Shown here: positions 1 through 10,172 of the stretch, in pieces
How the letters are laid out: each line of letters opens with the position of its first letter
How positions within the stretch are numbered: the stretch's first letter is position 1
Assembly (NCBI GenBank): GCA_039090855.1
Contig: CM077010.1
Coordinates: 41,992,905 to 42,056,904, forward strand
From: Macrothele yani
Taxonomy: Eukaryota; Arthropoda; Arachnida; Araneae; Macrothelidae
Length of the DNA: 64,000 bases
Direction: 5' to 3'
Notes under the pieces: generated by a model
Told to the model about the DNA's origin: nothing
Databases searched by the model: none
Seen by the model: the letters and a program-made list of their open reading frames with translations, nothing else
Program-made: the position numbers and the translations under genes

Positions 1-240
1 TGAAAGAAGCGAAGTTTTGAAAAAGAAAAGGTAACTAGATATATTTGTTGAAAGAAGCGAAGTTTTGAAAAAGAAAAGGTAACTGTAGATATTTCATTGA
101 AAGAAGCGAAGTTTTGAAAAAGAAAAGGTAACTGTAGATATTTTATTGAGAGAAGCGAAGTTTTGAAAAAGAAAAAGGTAACTGTAGATATTTCATTGAA
201 AGAAGCGAAGTTTTGAAAAAGAAAAGGTATAACTATTGTC
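1..240. repeat. 49-bp tandem repeat, about 4.7 copies
   Basis: Units start at 1, 49, 98, 147 and 197, each opening with TGAAAGAAGCGAAGTTTTGA and followed by an A-rich stretch and GGTAACTGTAGATATTT. Copies differ by only a few bases. The array is cut by the left window edge, so its true length is unknown. I see no coding frame in it. Confidence 0.95.
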
Positions 241-907
241 ATCCGGTTTTATGTATCCAAAACAAACGAGCAACATGTGTGACGTATATTTTAGTTTAAA
301 CTTCCTTTTTTGGTTCCTGTAATGTTCTGTAAATTTGGTTTATTCCTGTTAAATCCTTTCTGATTCAACGCCACGGATTCCCGATCCCACGAATTTAATT
401 TTTGCAACACCTGCCAACAGTTCAAAGTGGAATGGCGTAATCAAAAGCTAGAGATAAGAACTGATGTATTCCGTCTTCGAGAGGCAATGTAATTTCAGTT
501 ATCGGAAAGCAATCTTATCACAGGCAGTTTGTTATCAGCCATTACATTAGGCTATGCTCTTCACGCAAAGGTATTGAAGTCATGTTAATGATATGATGTT
601 AAGACGTGTTAATTTGTATTAATCAACCTCTGATGCTTGTTCAATATTGATATGCGACTAATCACGGAGTAAATGGGCATATGCTAAAGTTGTTCAGAGG
701 ATAAGTGCTCTTGAATATGAATTAAATCACTCAGCTTGGTGAATTCGAATTAAATCCAGTTTCTGTGCTCTATAAAGTGCGTGCTTGATGGCGTGAAATT
801 TATATTAGGGGATTGGAATGTTAAGGTAAAACATCTGCATCTTTGGACGTATACTGAAGTTGACAGTATGTCTAGTTAAAAACTGCTTTCAGCTACTGTA
901 TTTTTTT
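241..907. other. no recognisable feature
   Basis: AT-rich single-copy-looking sequence. No ORF, repeat or RNA signature that I can support. Confidence 0.5.
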
Positions 908-1122
908 ATTTGGTTTGGGGATTTAACCACCACTGTGAATAACTCAATGGTCTACAAGCAGTTGTTCGTCCCAAATTTAGGACCACTGGTTCCAGGGAAG
1001 GGAGAGAGCCAGTGCAGTAAGATAAACACAACATCCATGCTTCACCCGTGATTCGAACCCGGACCCATTTCAGACGAACTGTCAGAAGCCAGCACTTATA
1101 TCACTGCGCCACCGAGGCGGCG
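908..1122 (-). mobile_element. SINE-1 copy (tRNA-derived SINE), near full length
   Basis: On the minus strand the element begins with a tRNA-like head containing an A box (GGTGGCGCAGTG type) and a B box (GGGTTCGAAT type). A body follows with CCAGTGGTCCTAAATTTGGG, and the tail ends near GGTTAAATCC. The same head-body-tail is seen at least ten more times in the window in both orientations, which defines the family. The copy abuts the Tc1-like element that begins at 1128. Confidence 0.9.
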
Positions 1123-1127
1123 TCTTA

Positions 1128-2498
1128 CACTGCTGGCCACCCAAAATGCAACACCAAGAAGGACACGAGATAGCAAAGCCAGATTTACTGGACACATAAC
1201 AACAGATACAAAGATGAAACGATTGAGCTTACAAGCCCGTGCGACTTTCGGAACACGCAAACATCAATGGTACGTGTGGCCCCCATGGCTGACAATAACG
1301 GCCGCTACACGCCGCGGCATCGAACGAAAGAGGCTTTGGATGTGGGCTTGGGGTATGTCGGTCCAGGCTGCTTCCACACGTTGCCAAAGTTCATCACGAG
1401 TGGTGCTTGCCGGGCCACTCGGTTGCCGATCAGCGACCAGACGAGTTCGATGGGCGACATATCGGGAGAACAGGCGGGCCACGGTAGCAGTGACACACGG
1501 CGGGCCGTGAGGAATTGTTTCACGATACGTGCTACGTGCGGGCGCGCATTGTGCTGTTGAAACGTGGCCGATGGCAGGTCCTGCAGGTAAAGGAGGACTA
1601 CAGCCTCCAAAACGTCGGAGATGTAGCGGTGGCTGTTGAGTGTACCGGCGATGCGTACCAGAGGGGTGCGGGTGTCATATCCAATTGCGCCCCAAACCAT
1701 AATGCCAAGCAACGGACCGGTATGGCGATGCATAATGCAGGAGTCATACAGTCTCTCGCCACGGTGCCGCCACACGCGGATCCGACCATCGTGGTGTTGC
1801 AGGCAGAAGCGGGATTCGTCGGAGAAGACAATTTCGTGCCATTCCGCAGTCCAGGTGCGGCGTTCAACGGCCCACTGCCGCCGCACTCGCCGGTGGTGTA
1901 ACGTCAATGGTAATCGGAGCAATGGGCGCCGTGCGACAAGTCCCGGCTCCTGCAGACGACGTCGAACGGTACGTGCTGACACAGGTTGTTGCGCAACACA
2001 GCCTAATTCCTGCGCTAATGTTCGTGATTTGGCAGTGCGAACCGTCAATACCCGCCGCACAACATGCCGGTCCACTCGTCTGGTGGTGTGCCGCGGCTGC
2101 GGCAATCGCTCACGTCGGTCCGTTCGTCCCTCTTGCATTCACCGAATCCATACTCGCCTCACTGTGGCTGCATATCGTCCCAAACGGGCGCCTATGTCTC
2201 GGTACGATAAACCGCTGTCGCGATAAGCCACTATTCGTCCTCTGTCGAACTCCGAAACGTGCTGGAATGACTGCCGTATTCTGCGACGAGGCATCAGGAA
2301 GCTTCCCACGCACATGTCCGGCAGCACAACACACTTCCACTATTTACACCCCGCCTTCAGTGCACTCTTCTTATAGTGCTTATCGGTGACGTGCTGGGTG
2401 CACATGATTTGCATATGCCCTGCAATGCTAATCGTGCTGCGAATTTCAGGCCAATCGGTGGTTCCTTCTTGGTGTTGCATTTTGGGTGGCCATCAGTG
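1128..2498 (-). mobile_element. Tc1-like element (Tc1-B), complete ends, 1371 bp
   Basis: Terminal inverted repeats of 35 bp lie at 1128-1162 and 2464-2498 and differ at one position. The element is flanked by TA on both sides (1126-1127 and 2499-2500), the target duplication of the Tc1/mariner superfamily. It holds one decayed transposase gene on the minus strand. The near-identical ends suggest a fairly recent insertion, although the gene is already broken. Confidence 0.93.
1264..2294 (-). pseudogene. Tc1-like transposase, DD34E type, inactivated
   Basis: A Tc1-family transposase would bind the element ends with paired helix-turn-helix domains and cut and paste DNA with a DDE RNase H-like core. 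The reading starts at an ATG at 2294 (MPRRRIRQSF). A TGA at 2139-2141 interrupts it after VWIR, just before EEGRTDRRERL-type linker sequence (here MQEGRTDRRERL). The first catalytic Asp is in FSDESRF. The second is replaced by His (FQQHNARPH), and the third acidic residue is kept in SPDMSPIELVW, 34 residues further on. A frameshift near 1410-1420 moves the C-terminus (WQRVEAAW, SMPRRVAAVI) into another frame that ends at 1264. One nonsense codon, one frameshift and a lost catalytic residue make it non-functional. The family call is secure from the motifs. Confidence 0.9.
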
Positions 2499-2500
2499 TA

Positions 2501-2955
2501 GTTACTATACTTTAAGCTATCCGGGTCAACGGAAATTTTAGTGCGACGTGCGTCAAGTCTAACGAACTGTAACCTCGTTGTGTTCTACAGTAAAGCTAAC
2601 GTAACATTAGCGTATTATTGAAGTACAAGTTAAGCTAATAGTTATTTCAAGTTCATATAATGTTTCACAGACCGTTTTCACTAAATCACAACTCGACAAG
2701 CGATATCTTCAGAATGAATGAAAAGCAGAGCAAACTAGGATAAAGAAGTCTTCTCTCCACTACTTATATGAAGAAAGAACGACCCAAGTGAAATCAGAAT
2801 TATATGAAGAAAGTCTTACACGTGTTCTATCAGACTACGATAGCTAATATTGTTGTGCACAGTTGTTCGGCCAGACTGAAGCACAGTATCAGAAGGCTGC
2901 TCGTCTCACTTTAGGAACATAATGATCGATTTTCAGCAGTCCGCTTTTGTAAGGC
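2501..2955. other. no recognisable feature
   Basis: AT-rich sequence between the Tc1-like element and the LINE tail. Nothing supportable seen on either strand. Confidence 0.5.
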
Positions 2956-3640
2956 CCTATCGTCATCATCATCGTCGTCGTCAACCATTTTCAATATATA
3001 TGCTCGATGAAGACCTCTTCAAGTTTCTTCCATAACTGTCTCTCTTGGGCCAGTTTACCCCATGTTACACCGGCATGCTTTCGGATTTCATCCATCCATC
3101 CCCCATGTGGTCTTCTTGTGGATCTTTTTCTGTCCCTTGGAATCGAGTCTAAAATTTCAGTTGTCCATCGGTGGTTAGTTGGTACCCATTGCCCTTTCAG
3201 GGATTTTACTCTGGTCATGATGTCTTCCACTCTTATAATTTTCCTTATCCACGAGTTCCTCATCTTACCTCTCTTGTAACACCAAGCATGCACCTCTCCA
3301 TACATCTTTCAGTTGTCTGCAGCCTTTGTATGTCTTTTTTGGTTCAGGTCCATGTCTCTGTTTCATATGTAAGAACTGAAAGGATGTGCATTGATTAAAC
3401 ACTTTTTATAGAGCAATATGACATAATGGAACATTGCTTTTGAATATTGTACAGTTTCTTCCAAAAGCTCTTCAGCCAAGTTTTATACGCCGATTAATTT
3501 CTTCATCAATGTGACCCTCGCGTGATATCTGTTGTCCAAGGTAAGTGCAGGTATCTGTTTCCTAGAGATAATGCCCATCAGTCTTAAACACTTCATTTCT
3601 TGTAAAAGGTTTTGTCATGTGGGGTCGGTTATCACCGTCC
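2956..3640 (-). pseudogene. RTE-like non-LTR retrotransposon, 3' end of reverse transcriptase
   Basis: On the minus strand the translation ends with ILDSIPRDRKRSTRRPHGGW, then AGVTWGKLAQ and RQLWKKLEEVF, stopping near 2991. This is the C-terminal extension typical of RTE-type endonuclease/reverse transcriptases (pattern W-PR-KR-GRP-RW-DDI, then A-DR-W). Upstream pieces in other frames include a YLG...EGHIDEEI-like segment (about 3480-3540) and FTRNE...DG (about 3560-3600), so the copy is frameshifted. A short GATGAC-type 3' tail is visible at 2957-2985. It is the same family as the copies at 18955-19566 and 49985-51770. The copy is 5'-truncated and dead. Confidence 0.85.
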
Positions 3641-3676
3641 GTGGTGCATGTACTTATTACTAATTTTTTGGCTTTC

Positions 3677-3738
3677 TTCATCACGAACCTATATGTAATT
3701 GTGATCGTTTGCACAATTACATACCGGTTCGTGATGAA
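3677..3738. repeat. 27-bp inverted repeat (hairpin) with 8-bp loop
   Basis: Arms 3677-3703 and 3712-3738 pair with about two mismatches, starting TTCATCACGAACC and ending GGTTCGTGATGAA. No flanking duplication or gene is evident. It could be a tiny fold-back remnant or a local snap-back duplication. Confidence 0.85.
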
Positions 3739-4172
3739 CCGAATTATCACTCCCATAAATTTCATTGTGATTGCTCGTTTCTTTCTTCGTGTTGCAGTTT
3801 CTGTTAACCGCAGTGTATTCCACTATGGGAGTTACATTACTGCTCCCAAAAATTAGGTAAATTTATCGAGGCAGAGTGGTACCACGTAAGGATGTCGCCA
3901 AACTGGTGTTAGGGTGGGATGGAGTCTACCCAGAGACTTCTCTTGCGGAACCTGTCACCCACCCATTTCAAGACGTGTCACTCTTCAATTCTCATAACTT
4001 TAAAATATATTCTGGACTTTGCCGAGTAATAATGAGTCTCATGCTTTTATTCGGTTAGCCATACGTATTTCGTACTGGAAAATGTGTTGCCTACTTCCCC
4101 GTAGAAATGTTATCAAACTAGCATCCGTAGGGCCATAAAAGTTTAGTTGTTCTCCACTATTCCAAGTCCTTA
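3739..4172. other. no recognisable feature
   Basis: No supportable ORF, RNA or repeat. It ends at the TA that flanks the mariner element. Confidence 0.5.
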
Positions 4173-5021
4173 CAAAGGGCATCCTGAAAGTTATGCCTCG
4201 TCCCTCATAAGATTTTTATTTGTAGCAGTTAAAGTGTGAAACTTGGAGGCAAAATACTTCGACATATTGTTACTAATGCAAGCCTATTCAAAGAATTGGC
4301 CATCACTTTCTAGACACTTCCGCGATCTTTGAAGCCATTGGTAAAATCCATTTGGGGAAAATTCCTGAGGCTTCCAGTTAACAGCCAGTTTAACGTCAGT
4401 CACATCGTCGAAACGTTCCCCACGAAGGGTGTTTTTTCAAAAAGGCAAACAGGAAAAAGTCTAAGGCAGCCAAATCAGGACTGTAAGGGGGTTGGCGCAT
4501 CACCGTCCACCCCATTTTGGAAATAGCCTGTGAAGTCTCCATTGAGGAGTGGGGACGTGCGTCATCATGGTGTAAAATAACACTATGAAGTGGAATGCCA
4601 CCTTCTGGATGGTGACGCGACGATCAGATGTGATGTGGTCTTTCTCCAGTTGCCTGTTGGCATCTGTCACTGGAGTTGCGAGTCTTCCATTCCGTTGTTT
4701 GTCCGACACTGAACTTTCTACCACTCGAAACCTCTTCAGCCGTCTTTCAACATTACTGATATCGATTGTGGAAGCTCCATACACCACCATGGGGTCTTCT
4801 GTGGATATCTGGAGCCTCACATCCCTCTTTCTCCAGGAATTCAATTAAGGCTCGCTGCTTTTCTCTGTCATTCATGATCTTTATTTACGATTCTGAAAAA
4901 AAATGTGTTCGCACATTGGTAACATATCATACTATACATGTCAGTGCAGTTTCATTAAGATCACTTCAAAATTTGAAAAAAAATATTGAGGAGGAGGCAT
5001 TTTCCGGATGCATGCCCCTCG
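4173..5021 (-). mobile_element. mariner-like element (M1), internally deleted, 849 bp
   Basis: The element is bounded by TA at 4171-4172 and 5022-5023. Imperfect inverted ends both read (A)GGGCATCCTGAAA...ATGCCTC inward from the termini (left 4173-4205, right 4988-5021 in reverse). Full mariners are about 1.3 kb, so roughly a third is missing. The missing part falls in the transposase gene. Confidence 0.88.
4200..4875 (-). pseudogene. mariner transposase with internal deletion
   Basis: The gene starts at the ATG whose complement is 4873-4875 (MNDREKQRALIEFLEKEG). A helix-turn-helix region follows, with VSDKQRNGRLATPVTDANRQ and SDRRVTIQKVAFHF at about 4600-4720. The frame then jumps directly to the second catalytic Asp (VILHHDDARPHSS, about 4540-4590) and the third Asp in SPDLAALDFFLF (DD34D type). 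The first catalytic Asp and roughly the central third of the protein are absent, which leaves a dead deletion derivative. C-terminal sequence continues in shifted frames to about 4260. The assignment to mariner is firm; the subfamily is not determined. Confidence 0.88.
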
Positions 5022-5215
5022 TAGTTTAAGATTTTTTTCATAGTGACCAGGGATGAATGAATAGGGCGGATAAGACTGCTTTTGAAGACTACGTGGTTCG
5101 CTGGGAGGGAGTTAAAATGCAGGGAAGGCATTGTGTTAGCGTGTTCTTATTTCTAACTTCAATAAACGAAAACATTTGCTTTCAAAAACTTCTCCTAGGC
5201 ATAAAATGTTTTGTC

Positions 5216-5356
5216 GCCCCGTTGGCGCAGTGGTCTAAGTGCTGGCACCTGACCATTCCTTAGATATTGGTCTTTTTTTGTTTGGGGGTTTAACGACCAC
5301 CGTGAGCAACTCATAAGCAGTCGCCAGTCCCTATTTTAGAGCCAATGGTCCCGGTG
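5216..5356. mobile_element. chimeric SINE-1: head on plus, tail on minus
   Basis: 5216-5262 is the SINE-1 tRNA-like head on the plus strand (GGCGCAGTGGTCTAAGTGCT). 5275-5356 is the SINE-1 3' body on the minus strand (GGTTTAACGACCACCGTGAG as read on plus). The central region is missing. This could be two truncated insertions or an internal inversion during reverse transcription. Confidence 0.8.
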
Positions 5357-6626
5357 TATGAAGAAAGTGAAATATTTTTATTCGTCGCAAATGAACTACA
5401 GAGATGCAATATATAAAATGAAATAGACTATATACAGAGAGAGATTATATACAAATGTTATGGAGGCCCTCAAGGCCCTCCATTAAGCACAACAAGAAGC
5501 GGAAAACATAGAAGCAGAAATACAAACGGCCAAAAGACACGGAAGTAAACACAAAACAGTAGCAGCGTCACACGGAGAGAGCCCGAGAAACAATGATAGA
5601 AGCGAATTGCTAAGCACAATAAGACGGCACATCACACATATTACACAGTAAGAGGAATTCTGTGGTTCGGAATATCGAACCCACCAAATAATAAAAAAGA
5701 TACGGTCACTAAAACAATAAAGCGGTGAAAGTTCAGTAGGGAACAATCATTATGAAAGGAAAAATGCGTAGAGAGCATAACACCACAACGACAGATGCAG
5801 AGCTGAGGAAGGAGCAACTAACACTTTCGGAGCACAAGGTCGTTGGAATGGAAACATTCAGTAAAGAACGTCTTCGGCATTTGGTTATGGCGATTCAGAA
5901 GAAGTTATCTAAGCCGGCTTCAAGAGAAGAAAATTTCAGAAGCAGGCCCAGAACTTCTGGCGAAGCTTATCAGAACCATCGTCTTCAAGGCGTGAAAAGG
6001 GTTCTAGTTACGCCGATCAAAGCAAAAAGCATAGCAGCATAGCATAGAAGATAGACCAGCCATAAAACAAGGCAAAAGCCGGGTTATTGGGAAATCGTTT
6101 GACAGGGGTTTGGGCTGTTCGAACACGTCGGTGCCTCTTGAAGTAGTTACAAATATATCGGACAAAAAACCACTATATGATTCGAAAAAAGTAACGTCAC
6201 CCAAAGAGAGGCGAAACACAGCCTTCATCAACAGGAGAGAATCATCACATGCAAAATTAATAGCTTCACTAGACAATTGCTCAGGGGCCAACAGTGGATT
6301 AAAAATTAAAGACCAATCAGGGCTGCTTTGAAACTAGAAAACAGAAATGTTATCTGGGTAAGTTTGGTTGATCCCCAAAGAAGCCCTCCTACCTCCTCAG
6401 TATTTCAAACTTGAAAAAGTTTCCAGGATTGTTTGATACCAAATTAAAATAAGGCATTTTTTTCGGACTAAAAATGTTTGAAATAAAAATTAAAATTAAG
6501 AAGCTTGCAGTACTTTTAGAGAAGCTGTGAAAAAGTTCTTGGGTAACTACAGAGATCCCAGGTGTTGGATTAGAAAAAAAGTAATGTCTGCAAATACAAG
6601 GCAACAGAAATGATCTAATTAACATA
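5357..6626. other. unassigned region with one short ORF
   Basis: A short imperfect palindrome (ATGGAGGCCCTCAAGGCCCTCCAT) occupies about 5459-5482. A 96-codon frame on the plus strand (5752-6042) has charged, lysine-rich composition and no motif I recognise. I find no start-site context, splice pattern or repeat that would support it as a gene. No other feature seen. Confidence 0.4.
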
Positions 6627-6628
6627 TA

Positions 6629-7841
6629 CACTATCTACCAACAAGTAATTGGACACTTGTGATAGCAAAGGAAAACGAAGTTTATCCACTTTCAATAGTA
6701 GGTGGAGCCTCCACGAGCGGCGATTACAACTGCAACCCTACGGGGCATACTTTCAACCAGGCGTTGTACGACGGCTAGCGGTATTTTCTTCCACTCGGCT
6801 TGGAGAAAACAGGTCAGTTCCTTCACCGATTTCGGATGGTAGGGGCACCCCTTAAGTCGACGCTCCAACTCGTCCCAGAAGTGGTCGATAGGGTTAAGGT
6901 CCGGACTCTGCGCATGCGAGTCCATTCTATTAACCCCATTGTCACCATACTAAGCCATGGTTAACCATACGCAAGCCATGACAGGTGTCATTGTCATCCT
7001 GAAAGTAACATGGGTCCACCCTGTAAAACTGCCACAACGTAGGAAGCGCATGGCCATCCAAAATGGTGCAGTATGTCTCGGCGTTGAGATTGCGACCAAG
7101 GGTCCCGTACCATACCAGGAGAAACACCCCCACAGCATAATTCCACCGCCGCCGAACTTCACAGTTGGCACAATACATTCCGGAAGGAGGCGTTTTCCAG
7201 GCAGACGCCAAACCAAGACCTTGCCATCCGAACGGTAGAGGGTGAACCTTGATTCGTTGCTCCAGAGAACGTGTTTCGACTGTTCAACGGTCCACTGTCG
7301 ACGTTCTTTGCACCACGTTAGACGAGCAGCGCTATTGGACTTGGTGATCAAAGGCTTGTGGGCGGCAGCACGTCCATGATAACCGAGCAGATATGCTTCC
7401 TTACGGATGGTATTCATCGAAAGAACACTCCCGGATGCCTGTTGAAACTCCTCGCCGATGTGGCCCATCGATTTGGTGCGGTTCTTCCGAATTTCTCTGG
7501 CCAGCACCCGTCGGTCTCTAACTCCCAGTTTTGTGGGTCTGCCGGGTTGGGGCAAATTCCGACAGTCCCCTTTCATCTTCCACTTGCCAATCACGTAGGC
7601 CACTGTCGATTATGGGTACTTCAACTCGCTGCATATGTCACGTATGGATCGGCCATTTCTGCGATACCCGACGATTACACCTTTCTCGAAATCAGAGAGC
7701 TCCGAACTGCGTGGCATCTTGCATGCGACTGATTGCGTTGTTGTTTCCCACACGATATTTAACGGCGGCGGCCGTGACGTGTATCAGGGCCGCAGATATC
7801 GTCGATTGCAGGGGTGTCAAATTACTTGTTGGTCGATAGTG
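6629..7841 (-). mobile_element. Tc1-like element, family Tc1-A, copy 1 (1213 bp)
   Basis: Inverted ends of 28 bp at 6629-6656 and 7814-7841 differ at two positions and begin CACTATC-ACCAACAAGTA. TA flanks both sides (6627-6628, 7842-7843). The same ends and gene define copy 2 at 44857-46076 in the opposite orientation. The right end abuts a mariner relic. Confidence 0.93.
6692..7717 (-). pseudogene. Tc1-A transposase, copy 1, inactivated
   Basis: The start is the ATG with complement 7715-7717 (MPRSSELSDFEKGVIVGY), inferred by comparison with copy 2. An in-frame TAA near 7617 interrupts the first helix-turn-helix region (ELKYP-stop-STVAYVIG). The linker RPTKLGVRDRR and the second HTH (MNTIRKEAYLLGYHGRAAAH) follow. 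The first catalytic Asp is changed to Asn (WSNESRF). The second is retained in YFQDDNDTCH. The acidic residue of the third position reads Asp in SPDLNPIDHFWDELERR. A small deletion shifts frame near LVAI (about 7095). The C-terminus MPRRVAVVIAARGGSTYY ends at 6692. Dead copy, with more changes than copy 2. Confidence 0.9.
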
Positions 7842-7861
7842 TATATACAAGTGCAAATCAG

Positions 7862-9205
7862 TCCAACTTGAGTCTCCATCGATAGCCACGACACTGCTCC
7901 CGTCGTCTGGGCATCTATTGGATACCGTCCTTGTAGAATTGTGGCGGTTTGGAAGCAAAGAAATAAGTACACGTTCGAAATCGTGATCAGTAAGGGGTTA
8001 ACTGCAAACTGTAGTATCTGGTTCCGGTTGGTGAACCGCTGTCCGTGCAGAAAATGATGCAACGACCGGAAAAGATGGTTGACCCTTGGTGCAATGTCCA
8101 GGGAATAGGTTGGTTGCGACACTAGCTCCCAGCTTATGTCACCCATCTTGTGACAGGTCACCAGCGATGTGTCGCATGTCCTCGAACGTCACCAGTGATG
8201 TGTCGCATGTCCTAGAAGGTCACCAGTGATGTGTCGCATGTCCTAGAAGGTCGCCAGTGGTGTGTCGCATGTCCTCGAAGGTCACCAGCGATGTGTCGCA
8301 TGTCCTCGAAGGGCACCAGTGATATGTCGCTAGTCCTCGAAGGTCACCAGTGATGTGTCGCATGTCCTAAAAGGTCACCAGTGATGTGTCGCATTTCCTC
8401 GAACGTCACCAGTGATGTGTCGCATGTCCTAGAAGGTCACCAGTGATGTGTCGCATGTCCTCGAACGTCAACAGTGATGTGTCGCATGTCCTCGAAATAC
8501 ACCAGCGATGTGTCGCATGTCCTCGAAGGTCACCAGCGATGTGTCGCATATCCTCGAAGGTCACCAGTGCTATGTGAGGTCTTGCACCATCCTTCTGTAG
8601 AAGGACGCATTTGCGATTCAGCAGTGCTGGTCGTTTCGACGTGAGCGATGCGTGCAGATCATCAAATTGACGGCAGTATACGTCAGAGGTGATAGTGGTG
8701 TTCTCCGGCGGCAGCTCACAAAACACGATGCCCCGCATGTTCCACCAAATAGCAGGATCTTACGTGGGTATAAGCCGGCTTTGAGGGTGGGCATTTGCTT
8801 CTGTTTTGGATCCAACCACTGTTTCCGGGTGCTGACACAGTCGTACTGAACCCATGTTTCGTTACCTGTCACAACGCAGTCCAAGAACGGTTCAACTTGG
8901 CAACATACAAACACGAAAACGCTTATACTCGTGCGATTTGTTTTCTGCTCAACTGTGAGTTGATGGGTTTCCCAAATAACCATCTTGTGCACCTTCCTAA
9001 ACTGACGCAGGGGCGAGATAATGCTCGTGTTGGAAGTCTCTAATTGTTCGGCAAACTCCCGCGTGGTATCACGTGGGTAAGTCTCCACTAAGGTCTTCAG
9101 TATATCCATATCCACTGTTGCGGGTATTTCGGTTGTGGACGTTCTGACAGGTCAAACGTTCCTTCTCGAAGCCGTTCAGACCAACGACAGCACTGAAAAT
9201 ATGAT
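7862..9205 (-). pseudogene. mariner-like transposase (M2) carrying a minisatellite, inactivated
   Basis: Read on the minus strand from about 9205: RWSERLREGTFDLSE (N-terminal HTH region), then after a frameshift DMDILKTLVETYPRDTTREF (second HTH). VTGNETWVQY follows, where the first catalytic Asp is now Asn, then the region ending LLQKDGARPHIA with the second Asp. The tandem array 8156-8575 follows immediately. The gene then resumes with SWELVSQPTYSLDIAPRVNH, where the third catalytic residue position reads Asn, and LFRSLHHFLHGQRFTN. Catalytic losses and frameshifts make it dead. The 5' end is cut by the Penelope-like insertion at 9206. The element sits directly against Tc1-A copy 1. Confidence 0.87.
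8156..8575. repeat. 31-bp minisatellite, about 13.5 copies, inside mariner M2
   Basis: Units read GGTCACCAGTGATGTGTCGC then ATGTCCTCGAA, spaced 31 bp (starts 8156, 8187 and so on). The unit is itself transposase coding sequence: on the minus strand it continues the gene as LVTFEDMRHIAGD. Because 31 is not a multiple of three, successive units are read in rotating frames, yet the minus strand stays open for long stretches. Confidence 0.95.
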
Positions 9206-9410
9206 AACCTCCAGTTACGTTTAATAAAAATACACTGAGTATGAAATAACGTAGAAGATCTTTCGGACACTCCGCACCGGGATCCATCATCTGATACATA
9301 AAAAGAGGTAATGTGGGCTGGATACAGAGAATTTATAATATCACATGCGACGCAATTGCGTACTGCCATCTGGTGTACAAACTAAACATACGATTAAAAT
9401 ATAATTATGC
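9206..9410 (-). repeat. left inverted arm of PLE-1 (pseudo-LTR copy)
   Basis: Reverse complement of 10173-10381. It begins AACCTCCAGTTACGTTTA and ends at ATAATTATG, just inside the coding frame's first codon. It probably represents the inverted pseudo-LTR common in this class. Confidence 0.85.
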
Positions 9411-10171
9411 AATGTCACAATATCAATTTATGTGACATTCATCCAATGTCACATAAACTGGCTGCCATACGATTCCTTGTGCGTAGGGCCATTACTCACT
9501 CGTCAAATACCAAAATCAGGAAATTGGAACTTAAAAAAGTGTGTAAGATAGCCAGGACTTATGGCTATGGTGACTCCCTTGTACATAGCATATTTCGTCA
9601 ATTATTGCATGCGCGTGACATCACCTTATCGAGAGAGGCCACAAGAAGTATGTATGTTGGATCAATTGATTTTGTGCCGTGTTTGGTTAACATTTTAAAT
9701 AACGTTTGTAAACCGCTTGGAATCGGCTTTGGGGTCAAAACAAGAAACATTTTTCAATGCATTAGGAAAGATCAAGACCCAGTGCATAACAACAATAGAT
9801 TTGGTGTATATGGCATCCCACTCAAAGCCATTGACTATTGTGGGGTTGACCAAGTGTACCTCGGTTCCACTTCAAGATCTTTGAATACCAGAGTGAAGGA
9901 ACACATGTACAATGTCCGAATAGGTACCAGAACAACCGCTTTCTCCCAATTAGTTGACTCTGGAACACATGTACCAATCTGGACTGAAGCGGAGGTCCTC
10001 ATCTCCCCAAGTAAGAGGTCTCCATTAACATTTACTGAATCTCTATTTATTGCACGGAAGGGCCATTTGTGTTGTAATGACTCTGTTCCATATGTAATAC
10101 CTAGACCTTGGACATTTTTGTTTATGGATAACAGTCCACATAACTGTCCAACTGAATATGCTACTACTTAA
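9407..10171 (+). CDS. PLE C-terminal fragment: RT thumb plus GIY-YIG endonuclease (254 aa, intact frame)
   Basis: The frame opens at an ATG that overlaps the inverted arm, so this start is fortuitous. The genuine protein is truncated at its N-terminus. Residues about 11-35 (HPMSHKLAAIRFLVRRAITH) match the region after the RT palm in PLEs. Residues about 135-220 form a GIY-YIG nuclease: GVYGIP, then VYLGSTSRSLNTRVKEH with the expected Arg, and a later Glu in FTESLFIARKG. In full elements this domain nicks target DNA for insertion. The RT palm is missing, so the piece cannot move itself. The frame has no stop over 250 codons, suggesting a young copy. It is related to PLE-2 (41760-47830), which shares HKL...RRAFTHSS. 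Confidence 0.85.
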   Translation: MQCHNINLCDIHPMSHKLAAIRFLVRRAITHSSNTKIRKLELKKVCKIARTYGYGDSLVHSIFRQLLHARDITLSREATRSMYVGSIDFVPCLVNILNNVCKPLGIGFGVKTRNIFQCIRKDQDPVHNNNRFGVYGIPLKAIDYCGVDQVYLGSTSRSLNTRVKEHMYNVRIGTRTTAFSQLVDSGTHVPIWTEAEVLISPSKRSPLTFTESLFIARKGHLCCNDSVPYVIPRPWTFLFMDNSPHNCPTEYATT

Positions 10172-10172
10172 C

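Noticed and set aside
5752..6042. 96-codon lysine-rich ORF as a gene
   Set aside because: No recognised motif, no splice or promoter context, and surrounding frames are equally open.
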